Shown piece by piece: positions 1 to 6,983 of a DNA stretch of 13,571 nucleotides. Under the pieces are notes generated by a model. The model was not told the DNA's origin, ran no database searches, and saw only the letters and a list, made by a program, of their open reading frames with translations. Origin of the DNA: Promethearchaeota archaeon (GTDB lineage Archaea > Asgardarchaeota > Lokiarchaeia > Sigynarchaeales > SOKP01). The position numbers and the translations under genes were made by a program. Where the stretch lies: the NCBI GenBank assembly GCA_019894655.1, contig JAGXNZ010000188.1:1-13571 (forward strand), written 5' to 3'. Each line of letters begins with the position of its first letter. The stretch's first letter is position 1.

Positions 1-19
1 CTAATATACGCTTCCCCAT
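1..19 (-). CDS. Possible 5' end of a minus-strand gene (off left edge)
   Basis: An ATG on the minus strand at 19-17 opens a frame reading MGKRIL before the window ends. Four bases upstream is GTGATC, which matches the 3' part of the archaeal Shine-Dalgarno consensus GGAGGTGATC. The residues recall the start of archaeal ribosomal protein uL2, but six codons cannot identify a family. This may be chance. Further bases to the left would settle it. Confidence 0.22.
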
Positions 20-128
20 AAAGATCACTTACTATATCGAATTAGTTTAAATTAATTAATAAAAGTATAAATTTTTTATTATTTTAGAAAGAATTTATTG
101 ATTCTTAAGTTTAAAATATGGAATTAAA
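20..128. other. AT-rich spacer left of gatD
   Basis: This spacer lies between the gatD stop and the possible minus-strand start at position 19. It is almost pure A/T and would hold the gatD 3' end and the promoter of any gene leaving the left edge. I see no convincing terminator, RNA or small ORF in it. Confidence 0.5.
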
Positions 129-1487
129 TTAGAGTTTATTTTTTCTTAATAGTTCGTCAATATTGTAGTTAAAAGCGATTGGAATTTCTCTTTCTATAAA
201 TTCACCTGCGATATTAGTCAACAATAAATTTTTAATTTCTTTTGGATCACTAGTCTGCCCAAGCACCCATCCTAATTTAATATATCCAACTTCAGGCAAT
301 AAATTTCTTCCCGGTATAACCCCTAAATTTTGAAGCTCTCTTCCTGTAGAATAGACGTTCATTCCAACAAAACCATGAATTGTCTGTGTAGTCATGAGAA
401 TAGTCATTTTTTCTTGTATCGCTCTTTCTATGGAATCATAGATAGAGGTACTCACATGACCAAGACCTGTTCCAGCAAATACTATACCTTTATAACCCTT
501 ATCTATATAAAATTCAATTTGTTCATTTTCCATTCCGGGATATGAATAGATGAGAGTTGTTTTCCTCTCAAAATTCGTTTTGATTGTAGTTTCAGATCGA
601 TTTCGTTTTCTGTAATTATTTTTAAATGTTTTAATCTTCCTGTCCTTTACCATTCCTAACGGTATATCATCGATAGTACGAAAAGTATCTCTTACTGAGG
701 AATGCATTTTTCTTACCAGCGTTCCCCTATGAATTAACCCATAATCGTGTGAAGGAGAACCTAACATAGCTACTACAACCTCAGCTATATCAGAAGTAGC
801 TACAGTAGCAGCGTTTATCAAGTTTAAAGCAGCATCAGATGATGGGCGATCGGAGCTTCTTTGACTCCCTGTTAACACAACTGGAATGGACAAATCTTTT
901 AACATGAAAGATAAAGCGGCGCTAGTAAATGTCATAGTATCCGTTCCATGCCCTATAATTACACCTTCAAAACCAGAATCTACTGCTAGTTTAACTTTTT
1001 CTGCTAATTTTTGCCAATATTCAAATCTCATATTTTCTGATAATATCTCGAAAACTACTTCGCAATCAAGATTACAAATTTCTGCTAATTCAGGAACGGA
1101 ACTAAACAACTCACTAGGGGTAAAAGAAGGTATAACCGCCCCAGTCGTATAATCTAATCTTGAAGCAACCGTTCCTCCAGTTCCTAATAATTGAAGCTTA
1201 GGCAATTTTTTATTATGTGGAAATTCTTTTTCCGGAAATTTGTAATTTGCTTCTCTTCTTCCAATTTTTTTTATATTTTGTATATCAGAGACATTTATTC
1301 CAACATTATAGTTGTTTTCAAGCTTGATTTCAATAAAATCAGGAGCAGAGTATTCGCTTCGAGGCATTATAATTCCTTCTAACTGCGTTTTAGTTGTAGT
1401 TATTTGAACGATATCCCAGATTTCTATTGCATATTTCTTTAAAATATTTATAGATTTACCTTTATATCCTTTTAACTTATCTTCCAC
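129..1487 (-). CDS. gatD: Glu-tRNA(Gln) amidotransferase subunit D
   Basis: GatD is the glutaminase subunit of the archaeal GatDE enzyme. It releases ammonia from glutamine (or asparagine) and GatE uses it to turn Glu-tRNA(Gln) into Gln-tRNA(Gln). The protein is 452 aa, close to the family's usual size. Residues 1-90 form the small N-terminal domain; an L-asparaginase-like domain follows. Visible active-site motifs are GTGGT (nucleophile position T106), GHGTDT (T182, D183) and K260 in VRKMHSS. They match the Thr/Thr/Asp/Lys set known for the family. TGSQRSSDRPSSDAA at 206-220 is also typical. The start is GTG and directly abuts the gatE TAA stop; an AGGAGAT Shine-Dalgarno inside the gatE 3' end lies about 8 nt upstream. 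It is therefore the second gene of a gatE-gatD operon and probably translationally coupled. Confidence 0.96.
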   Translation of the reverse strand: MEDKLKGYKGKSINILKKYAIEIWDIVQITTTKTQLEGIIMPRSEYSAPDFIEIKLENNYNVGINVSDIQNIKKIGRREANYKFPEKEFPHNKKLPKLQLLGTGGTVASRLDYTTGAVIPSFTPSELFSSVPELAEICNLDCEVVFEILSENMRFEYWQKLAEKVKLAVDSGFEGVIIGHGTDTMTFTSAALSFMLKDLSIPVVLTGSQRSSDRPSSDAALNLINAATVATSDIAEVVVAMLGSPSHDYGLIHRGTLVRKMHSSVRDTFRTIDDIPLGMVKDRKIKTFKNNYRKRNRSETTIKTNFERKTTLIYSYPGMENEQIEFYIDKGYKGIVFAGTGLGHVSTSIYDSIERAIQEKMTILMTTQTIHGFVGMNVYSTGRELQNLGVIPGRNLLPEVGYIKLGWVLGQTSDPKEIKNLLLTNIAGEFIEREIPIAFNYNIDELLRKNKL

Positions 1488-3407
1488 TTATTTCATCTCC
1501 TTTAACTTGTTTGATATCTGTCTTTTCAATTCTTTAGAAACGATCTCACCATCAATTTTTCCCCTTACGATTTTCATGACTTCTCCCATTAACGGCCCTA
1601 TGGATCTCATACCTTTCTCTTTAACTATTTTTAAATTTTTATCTAATACCCCCTCAACCACAATCTTTAAATCTTCATCTGAGAGACTTTCAAGATGTAA
1701 TTTTTCGATGGATTGTTCGATAGTGAGATTTGGAGAATCTGCTTTTAATCTCATTATTTCTTCGATAGCCTCCTTTCCAATTCTTTTATTTTTCAATTCT
1801 AGGAAAATTTTTTTATAATCTTCATTAGTAATATTTTCAATTATTTTTCCTTCCCGCTTTATTGCAGTTGCTGTGTTTAATAATGTGTTTATGATTATTG
1901 AAGGTTTTTCAGAGTAAATATCAATTAAGCTGTCAAATAAAGATAATTTCCCTTTAAAAATTAATTTTTTAACGGAACTCTGTTCAATTTTGTACCTTTT
2001 AGCATAATCTTCAATAATATCCCAAGGATAATTAGGTAAAATATTTTGAATTTGTTTAATTTCTTCAGCTGTGTTCATAATAGCTTGTGAATCAGTATCC
2101 GGATACAATCGTGCTCCACCATGTAATTCTCTCAAAAATTCTGTAGTTCCATTATCAAGTGCTTTTCTTGTCTCAGGCGGAACTCCTTTAAAACCAAATT
2201 TTATTCGATCAATAATTATTTCTGCTGCTTTATTAAGTTCTTTAACATCTCCCAGAATTAAAACAAAACAATCACTATCTTTCGAATTCAATTTTTTTTG
2301 AATATTTTTAACATCTTCCTCAGATAAATTATATTTTTCTAAATTTTCGTCAGAATGAATTATCCCCTTTAAACCTGAGATAACTTTGACCTTACTACTT
2401 ACTTCAGTGCCGAATCTATAATCCTCCATTAGTTCTTTTCCAAAAATATCTTTAAAACCTTTAAAGTTAAAGCCATAAAGTTTTTTTCCTGATTTTATTC
2501 CATTTGTAATGAACTTAGAATTAGCATTTTCCATTAAACTAGTTAAATCTACAGGCTTTTGAGGGATATCAGTTTCACTTATTTTTCGATTTTTTAGTTC
2601 TTCTTTAATCTCTATTAGTTTAAGCTGACGTGAAATTTCATGGTTAATTAATTGGGGTATCCAACTCAATTTTTGAACTCCTTTAATTTCAATCCTGGTT
2701 CCAGATTTAATGCTTACATTGATATCTTGTCTAACTGAGCCAAGTACTTTTTTTACATTGGTTATCCACAGCAGTAATCCAATTCTTTCAGCACATTCTC
2801 TACATTCTTCAGGAGTATTTATGTCCGGTTTAGTTGTTACTTCTACTAATGGAATTCCAAGACGATCTAACCTGTAAAAATTAGTTTTATTTTCAGTTTT
2901 TATTTTCCTAGCAGCTTCTTCTTCTAAGCTTAATATATCGATTCTGATTTTTTTATTGTTTTTCAATGTTATATATCCATCTGTTCCTAAAATCATCGTG
3001 CGTTGAAACCCAGAAGGGACGCTTCCGTCAAGATAATTTTTCCTACTTACGTGCATCTCCTCAATAATATTTGCCCTAAGAAGTAAAGCTATTTCTAATG
3101 CAATTTTTCTAGCTTCCTCGTTACAGGAAAACGGGGGAGTATCGTCTAATTCATAAGTACAAATCACATCGTTGTAACCTTCATATATGATAGTCTTTCC
3201 CTTTTTATATTCAGTTAGCATAGCTTTATCAAATGTACCCATTTCTCCCAAAACAGGTCTCATATACCTCATTGTATTAAAATCTGGCACCCTAGTTCCT
3301 TGAAGTTTGCTTGGGCATCTACAAAACAGTTTTTTTTCTGTATCAAGCTGCTGATGAATTTCTAAACCACAGATTAATCCTAATTCTTCATAATCAAAAT
3401 CAAACAT
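1488..3407 (-). CDS. gatE: Glu-tRNA(Gln) amidotransferase subunit E
   Basis: GatE is the kinase and amidotransferase subunit that phosphorylates the glutamate on Glu-tRNA(Gln) and amidates it with ammonia from GatD. The protein is 639 aa, normal for GatE. The GatB-type cradle domain starts at once (GLICGLEIHQQL at 11-21, then FCRCPS with C29 and C31). It continues with YELDDTPPF (85-93), SRKNYLDGSVPSGFQRT (121-137), LGIPLVEVTTKPD (183-195) and VRQDINVSI (225-233). Residues about 280-410 are the GatE-specific, AspRS-like insertion. VPPETRKAL and LHGGARLYPDTDS (409-440) return to the core. From about 480 on comes the helical and YqeY-like tRNA-binding tail, with SIGPLMGEVMK near the end. It is the first gene of the operon; the ATG at 3407 has no Shine-Dalgarno, so the leader is probably short or absent. 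Confidence 0.97.
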   Translation of the reverse strand: MFDFDYEELGLICGLEIHQQLDTEKKLFCRCPSKLQGTRVPDFNTMRYMRPVLGEMGTFDKAMLTEYKKGKTIIYEGYNDVICTYELDDTPPFSCNEEARKIALEIALLLRANIIEEMHVSRKNYLDGSVPSGFQRTMILGTDGYITLKNNKKIRIDILSLEEEAARKIKTENKTNFYRLDRLGIPLVEVTTKPDINTPEECRECAERIGLLLWITNVKKVLGSVRQDINVSIKSGTRIEIKGVQKLSWIPQLINHEISRQLKLIEIKEELKNRKISETDIPQKPVDLTSLMENANSKFITNGIKSGKKLYGFNFKGFKDIFGKELMEDYRFGTEVSSKVKVISGLKGIIHSDENLEKYNLSEEDVKNIQKKLNSKDSDCFVLILGDVKELNKAAEIIIDRIKFGFKGVPPETRKALDNGTTEFLRELHGGARLYPDTDSQAIMNTAEEIKQIQNILPNYPWDIIEDYAKRYKIEQSSVKKLIFKGKLSLFDSLIDIYSEKPSIIINTLLNTATAIKREGKIIENITNEDYKKIFLELKNKRIGKEAIEEIMRLKADSPNLTIEQSIEKLHLESLSDEDLKIVVEGVLDKNLKIVKEKGMRSIGPLMGEVMKIVRGKIDGEIVSKELKRQISNKLKEMK

Positions 3408-3649
3408 CTTAGATCATTTGAGATTTATATAGTTCTACTATGAACTGTTTAATTTATTTTATAATTTTAATATATTGTATGGAAAATCTAAAGTTTAGTT
3501 CATTAAGATAGAAAATCAAATTTATTTTTATTGTCCTTATGCAGCGGGTAAAATGCTTATTCAAATAAACCGAATAAAGACTATTATAAAACGAAATATA
3601 AATCTTTATGTGGATATTTTTTTCATTTATTTCTTAATAATAGAAAAAT
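3408..3649. other. Intergenic spacer between gatE and elp3
   Basis: This 242 bp spacer holds the gatE promoter at its right-angle end near 3424-3464 and the 3' flank of elp3 near 3649. A plus-strand frame that runs from 3553 into the elp3 3' end reads as low-complexity sequence and is not supported as a gene. No structured RNA was seen. Confidence 0.5.
3424..3464 (-). promoter_or_regulatory. Probable gatED promoter
   Basis: Two TATA-like boxes precede gatE on the minus strand: TATATAAA at 3431-3424, about 20 nt from the ATG, and TTATAAAATA at 3464-3455. The nearer box is slightly too close for a standard leaderless start. The farther one would give a leader of about 25 nt. An inverted repeat AGTTC-N6-GAACT (3431-3446) lies between them and could be an operator. 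Confidence 0.45.
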
Positions 3650-5281
3650 TTAATCACTTAAGGTTTTTGAGACATAACATCCATCTAGAGCATAACCCAT
3701 CTCATAAAACCAGTCCCTCACACCTAGACCACTTATTACAGCTAATTTTTTAGAGTCAAAATCTTCAAGAGCAATTTTTTCAGCATTTTCCATCAGTAGT
3801 TTACCCAATCCGCGATGTTGGAGTTGAGTATTTCGCGGTTTTTTATCTTTAGGAACTAATTCGCCTACGACTTTAATTTCCCTTACTATCACCGTTTTTC
3901 CATCATTCAATTCGTGCCTATGAGCATATTCTGAAGGTTTTCTTAATCTCAAGTATGCTACAAGATAATCTTCCTTTTTATTTTCGTAAGATAAAAATGT
4001 TTCTTGTCCATTAGAAGCTTCATAATCATGACGATATAATTTAATATCCTCAAATATACTTTCATCAATAATTTTAGGTTTTTTAGCAATTCCATATTCT
4101 CGACATCGTATGCAATTGCATTTAAAATTAAGTTCTTCCAATCTTTTGTGCACTAATTGTCTTAAATTACTCTTTTTGCATCCTGCTTCAATTAAAAACG
4201 CAGGTATATCTCTCATAATTCTCTGAATTCTCACATAAGAAGGAATATTTTGTTTTACATTTGATATTAAATCAATCAATTCGCTTAATGAATAAGGTTC
4301 ATAATCTCCATTTCTCCACCAATCGTATAATTTAGTTCCTTTAATTACTACGCAAGGGTAAATTTTCAACATATCTGGGCGGTAATCGGGAGAAGAAAAA
4401 AGATAATTAAACATCTCTAAATCCTTAGAGTAGTTAGAACCTGGTAGATTAGGCATAATATGAGTATTAATTTTTAAACCCGCGTCTTTTGCAATCCTTA
4501 TAGCATTAATACTGTCTTGGGTTGTATGCCCTCTATTCACTTTTTTATAAACATCATCAAAAACCGTTTGAATTCCAATTTCTACTCTTGTTGTTCCATA
4601 GTTTAACATCATGTCGACATAAAGTTCTGAACAATAATCGGGTCGGGTTTCAATTGTCAAACCGATTAATCTTCTTTGAGATTTCTCTGCTAGGTTTTTT
4701 GCTGCTTCTAATGAATTAACTCTACTCCCAATTACTCCTTCGTATGCTCCTTTAATAAATTCTTCTTGATAATCAATAGGAGAAGATAAGAATGTACCTC
4801 CTTGAATTATTAAAGAAACTTTGTCTACTTTATGACCGATGGATTCTAAATCTAGTATTCGGCTTTGAACTTGTTTGTAAGGATCATAATTATTATGGAT
4901 GGAGCGCATAGCTGAGGGTTCTCTCCCAGTATAGGATTGGGCTACTTTTTCTCCCGGTTGAGAGTTTTGACCAGGACAATAAATACATTTTCCAGGGCAT
5001 GGTAAAGGTTTAGTCATGATTGCGATAGCTGATATCCCTGACAATGTTCGTACCCTTCTCCTCTTTAACAATTCAAGGATAGTCAATTTTTCTTCTTCTG
5101 AAGCAAAATACAATATAGTAGCATTCTTTATTACCTTAGGATGTTTATATTTTTTACCTATTCGCCCTTTTAGATTGGTGATTTTCTCCCGAGAGAAGTC
5201 TGGGTTTTTTATCAAGTAATCAATAATTTCTCTGGCGATCAGTTTAATTGTTTCTGAGTTTAGGTCTTCTGAATGTCCCAT
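3650..5281 (-). CDS. elp3: Elp3, tRNA wobble-uridine carboxymethylating radical-SAM/GNAT enzyme
   Basis: Archaeal Elp3 acts alone, without the other Elongator subunits, to build the cm5 group on U34 of tRNA anticodons from acetyl-CoA and AdoMet. The protein is 543 aa, the usual length. Residues 1-85 are the N-terminal tRNA-binding region. The [4Fe-4S] motif is C95-P-G-K-C99-I-Y-C102, followed by PGQ and QSYTGREPSAMR (115-126). The radical-SAM barrel runs to about 350 (QGGTFLSS 160-167, ETRPDYC 211-217, RVEIGIQT 232-239, NLPG 278-281). Cysteines 388, 390 and 393 (CNCIRC) fit the zinc site between the domains. The GNAT acetyltransferase domain ends the protein, with QHRGLGKLL (488-496) as the acetyl-CoA loop and MGYALDGCYVSKTL (528-541). 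The ATG at 5281 lacks a Shine-Dalgarno. An ATT-repeat tract about 25 nt upstream stands at TATA-box distance, so the mRNA may be leaderless. Confidence 0.96.
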   Translation of the reverse strand: MGHSEDLNSETIKLIAREIIDYLIKNPDFSREKITNLKGRIGKKYKHPKVIKNATILYFASEEEKLTILELLKRRRVRTLSGISAIAIMTKPLPCPGKCIYCPGQNSQPGEKVAQSYTGREPSAMRSIHNNYDPYKQVQSRILDLESIGHKVDKVSLIIQGGTFLSSPIDYQEEFIKGAYEGVIGSRVNSLEAAKNLAEKSQRRLIGLTIETRPDYCSELYVDMMLNYGTTRVEIGIQTVFDDVYKKVNRGHTTQDSINAIRIAKDAGLKINTHIMPNLPGSNYSKDLEMFNYLFSSPDYRPDMLKIYPCVVIKGTKLYDWWRNGDYEPYSLSELIDLISNVKQNIPSYVRIQRIMRDIPAFLIEAGCKKSNLRQLVHKRLEELNFKCNCIRCREYGIAKKPKIIDESIFEDIKLYRHDYEASNGQETFLSYENKKEDYLVAYLRLRKPSEYAHRHELNDGKTVIVREIKVVGELVPKDKKPRNTQLQHRGLGKLLMENAEKIALEDFDSKKLAVISGLGVRDWFYEMGYALDGCYVSKTLSD

Positions 5282-5450
5282 TTTTTAATTCGATCTGAAA
5301 ATAATAATAATAAATTCATAATAGCTAAAATTTAGTTAATTTTTGATAATCTAATAGTTTTTTGTCAAAATTTGTCTAAATTTAAAATTTTTCTCTTTAT
5401 ATTTTTAATTAAAAGGAGATTAATTTTATTCAAGGTTTTCAAAATGCTCT
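5282..5450. other. AT-rich spacer between elp3 and its truncated copy
   Basis: The spacer holds the presumed elp3 promoter. On the minus strand the tract TTTATTATTATTATTTT (about 5298-5314) replaces a classical TATA box. Near 5410-5450 the sequence follows the stop of the truncated elp3 copy and shows no continuing homology to elp3 in any minus-strand frame that I could read. Confidence 0.45.
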
Positions 5451-5927
5451 TTAAAAAAACTCAATTTTATCAACAATGTGACCAATTGCCTCTAAATCTC
5501 TAATCCTACTCTGTACTTGCTTATAAGGGTCATAATTATTATAGATAGATCTCATCGCAGCCGGTTCATGGCCAGTATACGATTGAGCTACCTTTTGATC
5601 TGGTTGAGAATCTTGCCCTGGACAGTAAACACAATTACCAGGACAAGGAAGAAGTTTTGTCATTATTGCAATAACAGAAACGCCTGAAATCGTTCTTGTT
5701 ATTCTTCTTTTAAGAATTTGAGTTATAATTTGTTTCTCTTCTTCTGTTGCGAAATCTAAGATTGTAGCATTCTTGATAACTTTATTAAAATTATACTTCT
5801 TTCCTATTCTGCCTTTGATATTGGTTATTTTTTGACGTGAAGTCCCTGGATTACTGATTAAATGGTCTATAACATCTCTTGAAATTTTTTCAATAATTTC
5901 TGTATTTTCGGCTTCAGAATGGACCAT
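5451..5927 (-). pseudogene. Truncated elp3 paralogue (N-terminal third only)
   Basis: This 158-aa frame is colinear, without a gap, with residues 1-155 of the neighbouring Elp3; I count about 111 identities in 155. It keeps the N-terminal tRNA-binding region and the whole iron-sulphur motif (LPCPGNCVYCPGQ), plus QSYTGHEPAAMRS and NNYDPYKQVQSRI. After VDK it diverges to IEFF and stops, just where the radical-SAM barrel should begin; GNAT is absent. Dropping one T from the T7 run at the end would only extend it by a few residues unrelated to Elp3, so this is a real truncation rather than a single frameshift. Many changes are conservative (I/V, K/R, N/D) and no internal stop has appeared. It could be a recent relic of a once functional copy or a retained small tRNA-binding protein. 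It lies upstream of elp3 in the same orientation, with no clear promoter or Shine-Dalgarno. Confidence 0.85.
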
Positions 5928-5996
5928 AATAACATACTCGAAAAATAATTTGAAATTCCTTAAAAATTTCTTATGTTTCAGATAATATATTAAGTC

Positions 5997-6140
5997 ATGA
6001 AGTTAATGATTTGTGATTTAGATAATATAGAATTGTTTTATGAAATGTATAAAAATAAGAAGGTTAATAATTCTGATCATTCATTTGTTATGTACATAAC
6101 ATTGATTCACATGTATAACGAAGAAAAGATTTATATATAA
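5997..6140 (+). CDS. Possible small ORF, 47 aa, unknown
   Basis: An open frame from ATG 5997 to TAA 6138-6140 encodes 47 residues, beginning MKLMICDLDNIELFYEMYK and ending in NEEKIYI. The composition is protein-like and acidic at the start, but no family is recognised. There is no Shine-Dalgarno, the nearest TATA-like string (5981-5990) is too close to the ATG, and its 3' end runs into the TATA elements of the roadblock gene. It may be a gene remnant or chance in AT-rich DNA. Confidence 0.15.
   Translation: MKLMICDLDNIELFYEMYKNKKVNNSDHSFVMYITLIHMYNEEKIYI
6087..6100. repeat. 14-bp perfect palindrome GTTATGTACATAAC
   Basis: GTTATGTACATAAC is a perfect 14-bp inverted repeat about 112 bp upstream of the roadblock start. 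Its right half supplies the first of four TACATAAC/TGTATAAC/TATATAAC elements in this spacer. It could bind a dimeric regulator, possibly the wHTH protein encoded next to it. It also falls inside the doubtful 47-codon frame. Confidence 0.4.
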
Positions 6141-6161
6141 CATCTTCTACTATATATAACA
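6132..6161 (+). promoter_or_regulatory. Twin TATA boxes of the roadblock gene
   Basis: An 11-bp direct repeat, TATATATAACA, occurs at 6132-6142 and 6151-6161, a 19-bp period. The second copy would place transcription start near 6181 and give a leader of about 30 nt that contains the Shine-Dalgarno-like GGGATGA (6199-6205). The first copy could drive an alternative start 19 bp upstream or, with the similar elements at 6093 and 6112, be a regulator site. Confidence 0.55.
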
Positions 6162-6198
6162 ATAGACATAATACTAATTTTTAAAAAAATTTGAAATA

Positions 6199-6205
6199 GG
6201 GATGA
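6199..6205 (+). promoter_or_regulatory. Shine-Dalgarno of the roadblock gene
   Basis: GGGATGA lies 6 nt before the ATG at 6212 and is partly complementary to the archaeal 16S 3' end. It supports that start and shows that this transcript has a leader. Confidence 0.5.
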
Positions 6206-6211
6206 TTTTAT

Positions 6212-6787
6212 ATGCCAATGACTTTAGGACAGAAAATTATAAAACAATTAAAAAATAAGGCTCTTACAATTTCTCAATTAAGCGGTATTTTAAAAAAAGA
6301 CGAGCCATCTATTAGAACAACTATTAATCGATTAAAAGAGAAAAAATTGGTCGCAGAGACTGGGGATTTTATAGATAGATATAAAATATACAAAATAGCA
6401 GATAAATCAATTAATGCCATTTTTGCTTTAAGCTTATTGATGAATATAAAAGGTGTAAACGCAGTAAATCTTGTTACTACTGAGGGTATACCTATTGATA
6501 CTATTCTTCCAGAAGGTGCTGATCCTAAAAATGAGATGAGGTATGCGGCTATGACTTCTGCTATTGTATCTCTTAGTGAGAGAGCGTGCAGAGAAACTAA
6601 AAAAGGAGATTTAAATTTAGTTTTGATTGAAGGACAGGAAGGTAAACTCCTTGTTGTTGGATGTGGTTCAGAATTCGTTATATCACTATCATTAGATGAT
6701 ACTATTAGCAATGAGCAATTATTCACAGAATATTTTAAAACAATTGATATAGTTAGATCCACACTTGTAAATTTGCAGGAAGATTAA
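6212..6787 (+). CDS. Winged-helix/roadblock-LC7 fusion protein
   Basis: The 191-aa protein has two parts. Residues 1-62 look like a winged helix-turn-helix: helices around TISQLSGIL and SIRTTINRLKEKKLV, then a YKIYKI wing strand. Residues about 66-186 look like a roadblock/LC7 (MglB-like) domain, with GVNAVNLVTTEGIPIDT, a long central helix after NEMRYAAMTSAIVSLSERA, and the paired strands NLVLIEG and LLVVGCGSEFVISLSL. Roadblock proteins regulate or scaffold small Ras-like GTPases, so the fusion could link GTPase state to DNA binding; that is inference, since no GTPase gene is in the window. Both domains are soluble, with no membrane segment. The gene stands alone on the plus strand between two minus-strand operons, with twin TATA boxes and a Shine-Dalgarno. 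Such fusions are frequent in Asgard archaea. The target is unknown. Confidence 0.85.
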   Translation: MPMTLGQKIIKQLKNKALTISQLSGILKKDEPSIRTTINRLKEKKLVAETGDFIDRYKIYKIADKSINAIFALSLLMNIKGVNAVNLVTTEGIPIDTILPEGADPKNEMRYAAMTSAIVSLSERACRETKKGDLNLVLIEGQEGKLLVVGCGSEFVISLSLDDTISNEQLFTEYFKTIDIVRSTLVNLQED

Positions 6788-6799
6788 TTAAAAAATAAT

Positions 6800-6904
6800 T
6801 TAATCCAAAGGGCTTTCTTTACCGATGAAATCTACTTTATATTTACTAAAATCCTTTATTTTTTTTATTTTATTTAACCTAAATATTGGTCCATCTTTAC
6901 TCAT
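6800..6904 (-). pseudogene. PyrK C-terminal fragment (34 codons)
   Basis: A minus-strand frame from ATG 6904 to TAA 6802-6800 reads MSKDGPIFRLNKIKKIKDFS and continues KYKVDFIGKESPLD. It aligns without gaps with the last 33 residues of the adjacent complete PyrK (KDGPIFNLEFLSKMEDFGNYK, then FTGKK) with about 16 identities, and it ends at the equivalent point. The cysteine that is the last [2Fe-2S] ligand of PyrK (C247) is serine here. Upstream, the frame stays open for only eight codons (KIFILLY region) and resembles PyrK only weakly. It is thus the 3' relic of a second pyrK copy, or a tiny gene derived from one. It lies 79 bp beyond the pyrK stop, past a T8 tract that should end the pyrDK transcript. 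Confidence 0.72.
6858..6875 (+). terminator. T-rich stretch downstream of the roadblock gene
   Basis: A plus-strand run of eight T followed by further T-rich sequence lies about 70 bp after the roadblock stop. Archaeal transcription ends at such U-tracts without needing a hairpin. The same bases encode the lysine-rich stretch of the pyrK-like fragment on the other strand, so the T-richness may have that origin. Confidence 0.3.
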
Positions 6905-6930
6905 ATAGAGTAGTAATATAAATATCTTTT

Positions 6931-6938
6931 AAAAAAAA
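6931..6938 (-). terminator. T8 tract, probable pyrDK terminator
   Basis: The minus strand reads CCCC followed by eight T about 45 nt after the pyrK stop. A U-tract of this length is sufficient for archaeal intrinsic termination. It separates pyrK from the pyrK-like fragment. Confidence 0.5.
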
Positions 6939-6983
6939 GGGGTTGATTTCATAAAATGATTTTCTTGGAGCTTTAAAGCATAA

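Larger units (their letters stand above)
5928..6211. other. Divergent spacer upstream of the roadblock gene
   Basis: This 284 bp region separates the truncated elp3 copy (minus) from the roadblock gene (plus). Its left part carries only the doubtful 47-codon frame at 5997-6140. Its right part, from 6087 on, is packed with repeated TRYATAAC strings, a 14-bp palindrome and two identical TATA boxes. No structured RNA was seen. Confidence 0.5.

Noticed and set aside
3553..3753. 66-codon plus-strand frame after gatE
   Set aside because: Its second half is antisense to the conserved elp3 C-terminus; the first half is low-complexity AT-rich sequence.
5401..5465. Frameshift at the T7 run as the cause of the elp3 copy truncation
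   Set aside because: Removing one T extends the frame by only a few residues (KEHFENLE) that do not match Elp3, so sequence downstream is truly missing.
6274..6762. 162-codon open frame antisense to the roadblock gene
   Set aside because: It mirrors the codon phase of a well supported gene, has no family motif and no start signal.
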